From: UBA10110 sp964354145
GTDB taxonomy: Bacteria; Patescibacteriota; Kazan-3B-28; UBA10110
Length of the DNA stretch: 16,664 nt
Reading direction: 5' to 3'
NCBI GenBank assembly: GCA_964354145.1
Contig: CAYGXX010000014.1
Span: 1 to 16,664 of the forward strand
Below the pieces are notes generated by a model. The model was not told the origin of the DNA. It worked only from the letters and a program-made list of their open reading frames with translations, and made no database searches. This document shows positions 13,224 to 16,664 of the stretch, piece by piece. A program made the position numbers and the translations under genes. Each line of letters begins with the position of its first letter. Position 1 is the stretch's first letter.

Positions 13224-14681
13224 ATGGCGACTAAAAAATCGCTCCCGAGGGGATCCCGTCGGGGTAGGAAGTCTGCTCGCTTCAGGGGCAGGCGGAGGAA
13301 AAATATTCGACCTTTGAGAAGGAGGGCTAAGTTAGCCAAACGAACCAAGCGAACAAAAAAGAAAACAATTTGGGCTAGGACCCGTGCAAAGAAAATAACC
13401 AAAAAGGTAGCTCTTAAAAAGCGTGCCAAAAAGCTATCCAAGCCAGCGGTTAAAAAGCCTAAGAAATCAATTCAAGTAGCTGAAGCGGTAGTTGAACCAA
13501 CGGAGGAGCAGGTACCAGAATTGCAGTTAGAGGAAGAAGAGGAGGTCAAGAGTTTTAAGGATCGGATTAAAAAATATAATTTTCCTCCGGAGATTGAGTA
13601 CTTACTTTTGAAGGCACAAGATCAGAATTTTGTTACTCAGCAAGAGTTGAATCAAGCGGTGCCCGATGCGGAAAATAATATTGAACTTTTAGATAAGCTT
13701 TACGAAGCTTTTCTTGATTTGGGGATAGAAGTGGTAGATTTACGTGAAGATTTGATCTGGCAAGTAGGGGCTTCGGATGTGGCAACGAAAAAAGTGCGCA
13801 AGAGCAAAAAACCCATGAAAAAAGGGTTGAGCGAGGAGGAATCAACAGAGGCTATCGGCGAGGATTCGGTACGGATGTATTTAAAGGAAATCGGGCAAAT
13901 CGCGCTGCTGAAGAAACCAGAGGAAGTGGCATTAGCAAAGAGGGTGGCAGCGGGAGATACGATGGCGGCTAAAGCCTTAGCTGAAGCTAACTTGCGCTTA
14001 GTAGTGAGTATCGCTAAAAAATATATTGGTCGTGGGTTGTCGCTCCTTGACTTGATCCAAGAGGGGAACATCGGCTTGATGAAAGCGGTGGACAAGTTCG
14101 ATTACAAGCGGGGATTTAAATTCTCGACTTATGCTACTTGGTGGATTAAGCAGGCGATTACCCGGGCGATTGCGGACCAAGCTCGGACTATCCGTATCCC
14201 GGTGCATATGGTGGAAACGATGAACCGGTTAGCCCGGACCCAGCGGCAGATGGTGCAAGAATTAGGAAGACCACCGTCGCCGGAAGAGATCGCTAATGAG
14301 ATGGGAATTGAGGTAGAGAAAGTCAATCATATCCTGAAGATTTCGCAAGAAACCGTATCCTTGGAGAAATCTGTTGGGGATGAAGATGATAGTCTGTTGG
14401 GCGACTTCATTAAGGATGAGGATAGTTTAACGCCGGATGAGCAGTCAGCACAGGAACTATTGAAGAATGATATCGGGACTGTCCTCCATTTGCTAACTCC
14501 GCGAGAACAGAGAATTTTGAGGATGCGATTTGGTCTGGATGGGGAGTGGGCGCATACGCTAGAGGAAGTGGGGCATGAGTTCGGAGTTACTCGTGAACGC
14601 ATCCGCCAAATCGAAGCTAAGGCCTTGGCTAAACTCAAGAAATCCAAGGATAGCAAAAAACTGAAGGATTACTTAGAATAG
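13224..14681 (+). CDS. rpoD: Primary sigma factor RpoD (sigma70) with basic N-terminal extension
   Basis: 485 residues. About 1-82 is extremely rich in Lys and Arg (KKSLPRGSRRGRKSARFRGR and onward), like a histone H1 or ribosomal tail; about 83-108 is acidic. About 110-172 fits sigma region 1.1, then DSVRMYLKEIG begins region 1.2. Region 2 has ANLRLVVSIAKKYIGRGLSL, LDLIQEGNIGLMKAVDKFDY and KFSTYATWWIKQAI; region 3 runs from ARTIRIPVHM to EIANEMGIEVEKV; region 4 has LTPREQRILRMRFGLDG and the helix-turn-helix TLEEVGHEFGVTRERIRQIE. All promoter-recognition parts are intact, in line with the TTGACx/TATAAT promoters in this window. No Shine-Dalgarno sequence is seen in the 15-base gap after dnaG. 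Confidence 0.97.
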   Translation: MATKKSLPRGSRRGRKSARFRGRRRKNIRPLRRRAKLAKRTKRTKKKTIWARTRAKKITKKVALKKRAKKLSKPAVKKPKKSIQVAEAVVEPTEEQVPELQLEEEEEVKSFKDRIKKYNFPPEIEYLLLKAQDQNFVTQQELNQAVPDAENNIELLDKLYEAFLDLGIEVVDLREDLIWQVGASDVATKKVRKSKKPMKKGLSEEESTEAIGEDSVRMYLKEIGQIALLKKPEEVALAKRVAAGDTMAAKALAEANLRLVVSIAKKYIGRGLSLLDLIQEGNIGLMKAVDKFDYKRGFKFSTYATWWIKQAITRAIADQARTIRIPVHMVETMNRLARTQRQMVQELGRPPSPEEIANEMGIEVEKVNHILKISQETVSLEKSVGDEDDSLLGDFIKDEDSLTPDEQSAQELLKNDIGTVLHLLTPREQRILRMRFGLDGEWAHTLEEVGHEFGVTRERIRQIEAKALAKLKKSKDSKKLKDYLE

Positions 14682-14697
14682 GTAGGTAGTTTGACAA

Positions 14698-14772
14698 TCC
14701 GGGGTAGCTCAGCGGTAGAGCGGCTGCCTGTTAAGCAGTTGGTCGTGGGTTCGAATCCCACCCCCGGAGCCA
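14698..14772 (+). tRNA. tRNA-Asn (anticodon GTT)
   Basis: Acceptor TCCGGGG (14698-14704) pairs with CCCCGGA (14762-14768). D arm GCTC/GAGC, anticodon stem GCTGC/GCAGT with loop CTGTTAA giving GTT, five-base variable loop, T arm GTGGG-TTCGAAT-CCCAC, discriminator G and an encoded CCA. It lies 16 bases after rpoD and may be read through from that operon. Confidence 0.97.
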
Positions 14773-14813
14773 AAGAAACGGCATTCATCTTTTGATGGAT
14801 GACGGTTCTTTTG
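14772..14813 (+). terminator. Probable terminator after tRNA-Asn
   Basis: Hairpin with AAAGAA/TTCTTT at the base and CATTCATC/GATGGATG (14782-14789 with 14794-14801, one G-T pair) above, loop TTTT, ending in a T-rich stretch (TTCTTTTGTTG). Probable end of the dnaG-rpoD-tRNA transcript. Confidence 0.65.
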
Positions 14814-14863
14814 TTGTCCAAGTGGAGGGATTCGAACCATGGGAAAGGGGTCGGGAAAACGGG

Positions 14864-14879
14864 TCCGCCAGCTGGCGGA
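14864..14879. repeat. Perfect palindrome TCCGCCAGCTGGCGGA
   Basis: A 16-base perfect inverted repeat. A one-mismatch copy forms the core of the terminator after the first RRM gene (16050-16065), which marks it as a dispersed motif of this genome. Confidence 0.7.
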
Positions 14880-14880
14880 G

Positions 14881-14947
14881 GTACTGGGGTTTGCCCCGTG
14901 CAGAATAGTACCGGGGTGAGCCCTGTATTGAATAGTGCAGGGACAGA
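14881..14947. repeat. 27-base tandem repeat, two full units and a partial third
   Basis: Units at 14881-14907 and 14908-14934 match at 20 of 27 positions: GTAC, GGGGT, GCCC, GT and GAATA are shared. A third unit begins at 14935 (GTGCAGGG) and fades. Each unit holds a small GGGG...CCCC or GGG...CCC hairpin. No coding potential was seen. Confidence 0.65.
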
Positions 14948-14970
14948 AAATTAAGGACGGGCATCCTGTA

Positions 14971-14999
14971 TTGCTTATTAGGCGTTATCAGCGTATAGT
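14971..14999 (+). promoter_or_regulatory. Promoter of the CxxC-x17-CxxC gene
   Basis: TTGCTT (14971-14976) and TATAGT (14994-14999) with a 17-base spacer. The expected start, near 15006, leaves only about three bases before the ATG at 15009: nearly leaderless. Confidence 0.6.
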
Positions 15000-15008
15000 A
15001 ACCAACAT

Positions 15009-15530
15009 ATGAGAAATTTTGACCAACGGGGAGGTAGTCGAGGGGGATTCAAATCTGGCGGCAACCGGGGTTTTGGTGGTCGTCCGAGTTTTGGTGACCG
15101 CGATCGGCGCGACCGGGGCCCGGTAACTATGCACAAAGCCACCTGTGCCGGCTGTGGCGAGGCCTGTGAGGTGCCTTTCCGCCCAACTGGCGATAAACCG
15201 GTCTATTGCAATACTTGTTTCAGGAATACCCAAGGTGGAGACGATCGTGCTCCCAGAAAAGAATTTGGTCGCCCGAGTTTTGCCAGAGGCGGTTTTGATA
15301 AAGGTCCAGAGCATCGGGGTGGAGGCGAAGACAACAAACGTGAATTCGCAACTATCAACGATAAATTAGATAAACTTACTCTTTCCATTAATCGGTTAGT
15401 GGATATTATGGCAGACAACAAATCTAGCATTAAGGCAGAAAGTAAGCCGGTATCAGCTACTAAGAAAGTTGCGGTTGAGAAACCCGCTACCGACAAAGAA
15501 GTTACCGCAAAGAAAACTAAGAAAAGTTAA
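15009..15530 (+). CDS. CxxC-x17-CxxC zinc-ribbon protein with RGG-rich N-terminus
   Basis: 173 residues. Residues 1-38 are Gly/Arg/Phe-rich with RGG-like repeats (RGGSRGGF, GGRPSFGDRDRRDRG), typical of RNA-binding disordered tails. A zinc ribbon follows: Cys46-x2-Cys49, exactly 17 residues, then Cys67-x2-Cys70, the CxxC-x17-CxxC domain (TIGR04272 type) common in CPR genomes. A second Gly/Arg/Phe stretch lies at 78-105. A helix at about 111-133 (INDKLDKLTLSINRLVDIM) looks like a coiled coil, and the last 35 residues are Lys-rich. Binding of nucleic acid is likely; the role is unknown. The RRM genes that follow suggest a local set of RNA-binding proteins. Confidence 0.88.
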   Translation: MRNFDQRGGSRGGFKSGGNRGFGGRPSFGDRDRRDRGPVTMHKATCAGCGEACEVPFRPTGDKPVYCNTCFRNTQGGDDRAPRKEFGRPSFARGGFDKGPEHRGGGEDNKREFATINDKLDKLTLSINRLVDIMADNKSSIKAESKPVSATKKVAVEKPATDKEVTAKKTKKS

Positions 15531-15552
15531 TCAAAATAATTTGTCAGCCAAT

Positions 15553-15572
15553 AAACCCTTGGTGGGAGGTTT
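15553..15572. repeat. Stem-loop upstream of RRM gene 1 (covaries with copy 2)
   Basis: AAACC (15553-15557) and GGTTT (15568-15572) enclose CTTGGTGGGA. At the matching place before the second RRM gene AAAGC and GCTTT enclose CCCTGGTGGGA (16395-16415), so a C-G pair is swapped for G-C. It sits 11 bases before the -35 box and could end the CxxC gene transcript. Confidence 0.6.
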
Positions 15573-15583
15573 TCTCAACTTCA

Positions 15584-15611
15584 TTGACTTTTGATGGGGA
15601 TAGGATAAGAT
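15584..15611 (+). promoter_or_regulatory. Promoter of RRM gene 1
   Basis: TTGACT (15584-15589) and TAAGAT (15606-15611), spacer 16 bases. The identical pair of hexamers with the same spacer precedes RRM gene 2. The expected start is near 15618, giving a leader of about 117 bases. Confidence 0.75.
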
Positions 15612-15617
15612 AACCCC

Positions 15618-15734
15618 GTTGCGGGTTTCTTGTGTAAAGTTCTCTCTGGTCAAAAGCAATTTGCCTATACCCGAGGATCTAGCCAGGAAAGTGGATCGTC
15701 CGCGGGTATATTAAGTATTAAGTGTGAGGTAACT
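15618..15734 (+). promoter_or_regulatory. Structured 5' leader of RRM gene 1
   Basis: Conserved with the leader of RRM gene 2 in blocks: GCGGGTTTCTTGTG, TAAAGTTCTC, TTGCCTATACCCGAGGAT, then AAAGTGGATCGTCCGCGGGT. A hairpin TATACCCG (15666-15673) with CGGGTATA (15703-15710), extended inward by GGA/TCC, ends 15 bases before GAGGT, the ribosome binding site. Position and conservation suggest a regulatory RNA element such as a cold-responsive or autoregulated leader. Confidence 0.65.
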
Positions 15735-16013
15735 ATGGGCAAGAAAATGTTTGTAGGGGGACTCCCTTGGACTATGACCGACGAAGACTTAGGCAAGTTG
15801 TTCGTTGATGCTGGTACTGTGGAATCCGCCATTGTCATTAAGGATAAGATGTCTGGCAAATCCAAAGGTTTTGGCTTTGTGGAGATGTCTACTGAAGAAG
15901 AAATGGCCACCGCTATTTCCACCATGAATGGTAAGGAAATAGAAGGTCGCAATATTACCGTTAGTGAAGCTAAGCCGATGACTGATCGGCCAGCTGGCGG
16001 TAGTCGGTTCTAA
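15735..16013 (+). CDS. RRM-domain RNA-binding protein, paralog 1
   Basis: 92 residues, a single RRM. RNP2 is MFVGGLP (residues 5-11) and RNP1 is KGFGFVEM (44-51), with aromatic residues at the RNA-stacking positions. The tail after the domain is short (PMTDRPAGGSRF). It resembles the small glycine-tailed RRM proteins of cyanobacteria and CPR that bind RNA and often respond to cold. The start at 15735 is preferred over an upstream ATG at 15630 because GAGGT precedes it, RRM homology begins there, and the upstream part is the conserved leader. It ends in a strong terminator, so it is a one-gene unit. Confidence 0.95.
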   Translation: MGKKMFVGGLPWTMTDEDLGKLFVDAGTVESAIVIKDKMSGKSKGFGFVEMSTEEEMATAISTMNGKEIEGRNITVSEAKPMTDRPAGGSRF

Positions 16014-16026
16014 TCTAATTTAGAAA

Positions 16027-16084
16027 TTAAAAACAGCTCATTTCCGCCATCCGCCAACTGGCGGAGGCGGAGAGCTGTTTTTAA
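16027..16084 (+). terminator. Strong intrinsic terminator after RRM gene 1
   Basis: TTAAAAACAGCTC (16027-16039) pairs with GAGCTGTTTTTAA (16072-16084). Inside, two CCGCC blocks pair with two GGCGG blocks around an AACT loop. T-runs on both strands make it bidirectional. Confidence 0.9.
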
Positions 16085-16095
16085 TACACTGCAAA

Positions 16096-16374
16096 TTGAG
16101 CAATCGCGACTTTTTCGTGTTGGATTATGTATCTCCTAAGCAGGTTCTAACCTCAGCAGTAGAACAAGTTCACTACGGGGCAGAGCATCTTCTATCCAGG
16201 GAGCCACATTATATGTTTTATTTTGCTATACTGAAAGTGTTCGGTGATCTTTGGGACCCTGGGGATACTGCTCGAAAAGAACACGAGGAGAATTCCGCTA
16301 CCGAGATAATAAAGCCTCCGTTCAAAAAGGGGCCCCAAAGAAAAACCGGCGATTTGCTCCCACCGTTGGCCTAA
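16096..16374 (+). CDS. Possible hypothetical protein between the RRM genes
   Basis: A 92-codon frame starting TTG at 16096 with no Shine-Dalgarno sequence. The first 65 residues look protein-like (FFVLDYVSPKQVLTSAVEQV, then HYMFYFAILKVFGDLWDPGD), the rest is Lys/Pro-rich. No family was recognised. An overlapping frame (from TTG 16251) is also open and basic. The region may be a decayed gene or spacer carried with the RRM duplication. Otherwise 16085-16394 holds nothing I can name. Confidence 0.3.
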   Translation: MSNRDFFVLDYVSPKQVLTSAVEQVHYGAEHLLSREPHYMFYFAILKVFGDLWDPGDTARKEHEENSATEIIKPPFKKGPQRKTGDLLPPLA

Positions 16375-16394
16375 GATGCCAAAAAGCCCAAGCC

Positions 16395-16415
16395 AAAGCC
16401 CCTGGTGGGAGCTTT
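16395..16415. repeat. Stem-loop upstream of RRM gene 2
   Basis: AAAGC (16395-16399) with GCTTT (16411-16415) around CCCTGGTGGGA; the counterpart of the stem-loop at 15553-15572 with one compensatory base-pair change. It lies 12 bases before the -35 box. Confidence 0.6.
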
Positions 16416-16427
16416 CCTAACCAGTTA

Positions 16428-16455
16428 TTGACTTTTGGGATGGATGGGATAAGAT
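16428..16455 (+). promoter_or_regulatory. Promoter of RRM gene 2
   Basis: TTGACT (16428-16433), 16-base spacer, TAAGAT (16450-16455). From the end of the -10 box to the start codon is 123 bases, exactly as in RRM gene 1. Confidence 0.75.
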
Positions 16456-16461
16456 AATCCC

Positions 16462-16578
16462 GATTGCGGGTTTCTTGTGTGTAAAGTTCTCGTTTATAGC
16501 AACTTTTTGCCTATACCCGAGGATGTAGCCTAAGAAAGTGGATCGTCCGCGGGTATATTAAGTATAATTTGAGGTACT
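16462..16578 (+). promoter_or_regulatory. Structured 5' leader of RRM gene 2
   Basis: Same blocks and length as the leader of RRM gene 1, including TATACCCG (16512-16519) with CGGGTATA (16550-16557). The stretch between the blocks (about 16488-16506) has diverged, which shows that the blocks are selectively kept. GAGGT (16571-16575) precedes the ATG. Confidence 0.65.
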
Positions 16579-16664
16579 ATGGGCAAGAAGTTGTTTGTAG
16601 GAGGACTCCCTTGGGCTATGACCGACGAAGAATTAGGTAAGTTGTTCGCCGGAGCTGGCACTGT
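16579..16664 (+). CDS. RRM-domain RNA-binding protein, paralog 2 (cut by window end)
   Basis: The first 28 codons are visible: MGKKLFVGGLPWAMTDEELG and on, with RNP2 LFVGGLP. Nearly the same as paralog 1 over this stretch, differing at a handful of residues (M5L, T13A, D18E, then FAGAGT for FVDAGT). The rest, including RNP1, lies beyond the window. It has its own copy of the promoter and leader. Confidence 0.93.
   Translation, partial: MGKKLFVGGLPWAMTDEELGKLFAGAGT

Noticed and set aside
13220..13441. Minus-strand 73-codon hydrophobic frame opposite the start of rpoD
   Set aside because: A consequence of the Lys/Arg-rich codons of RpoD read in reverse, giving Leu/Phe; no promoter or ribosome binding site.
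13700..14095. 131-codon minus-strand frame inside rpoD
   Set aside because: Overlaps the most conserved sigma regions; shadow frame.
14691..14696. TTGACA just before tRNA-Asn as a promoter
   Set aside because: The matching -10 place would lie inside the tRNA and has no -10 sequence.
14881..14947. CRISPR array
   Set aside because: The 27-base units are directly adjacent with no spacers.
15630..15734. Upstream extension of RRM protein 1 from ATG 15630
   Set aside because: It is the non-coding leader, also conserved before RRM gene 2, and 15735 has a ribosome binding site.

Overview
The window reads as a stretch of a compact bacterial chromosome, most likely from a Patescibacteria (Candidate Phyla Radiation) genome. 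Grounds: short intergenic gaps; a CxxC-x17-CxxC zinc-ribbon protein; small RRM RNA-binding proteins; ribosomal protein S6 with a long C-terminal tail; a DUF5665-like small membrane protein; and several genes whose -10 boxes sit so close to the start codon that their mRNAs should be leaderless. The phylum call is inference from gene content, not from a phylogeny.

Layout. 1-659: the tail of an unidentified gene, then a 3-methyladenine DNA glycosylase. 677-2192: a hairpin, a good sigma70-type promoter and a secreted multi-domain surface protein. 2193-6097 (minus strand): an operon rpsF-ssb-rpsR-efp-DUF5665-ychF driven from a promoter at 6180-6208. Two MITE-like double-hairpin elements sit on either side of ssb, and a decayed second start of ychF lies just upstream of ychF. 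6140-6438: a non-coding stretch with a palindrome and a large nested inverted repeat. 6439-9080: an SGNH hydrolase abutting tRNA-Ser(GGA), a cluster of hairpins, a 47-residue membrane peptide, a secreted matrixin-like metalloprotease, a 63-residue membrane peptide, and a 100-residue unknown protein with its own promoter and terminator. 9137-11349: a HAD 5'(3')-nucleotidase followed by two ASCH/PUA-like genes and an unknown membrane-anchored protein. 11427-14772: dnaG, rpoD (with a histone-like basic N-terminus) and tRNA-Asn(GTT). 14773-15008: terminator, repeats and a promoter. 15009-15530: the CxxC-x17-CxxC protein. 15541-16664: two paralogous RRM genes, the second cut by the window edge, each preceded by the same promoter and a structured 5' leader.

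Most identifiable genes are core information processing: translation (S6, S18, EF-P, YchF, two tRNAs), replication and repair (SSB, DnaG, MPG), transcription (RpoD) and RNA binding (RRM). The accessory part is the cell-surface and secreted set plus the nucleotidase/ASCH cluster. No CRISPR array, transposase or complete mobile element was seen. The most distinctive signals are the duplicated RRM gene plus leader cassette, the covarying hairpin elements that bracket ssb, the ychF remnant and the leaderless-promoter pattern.
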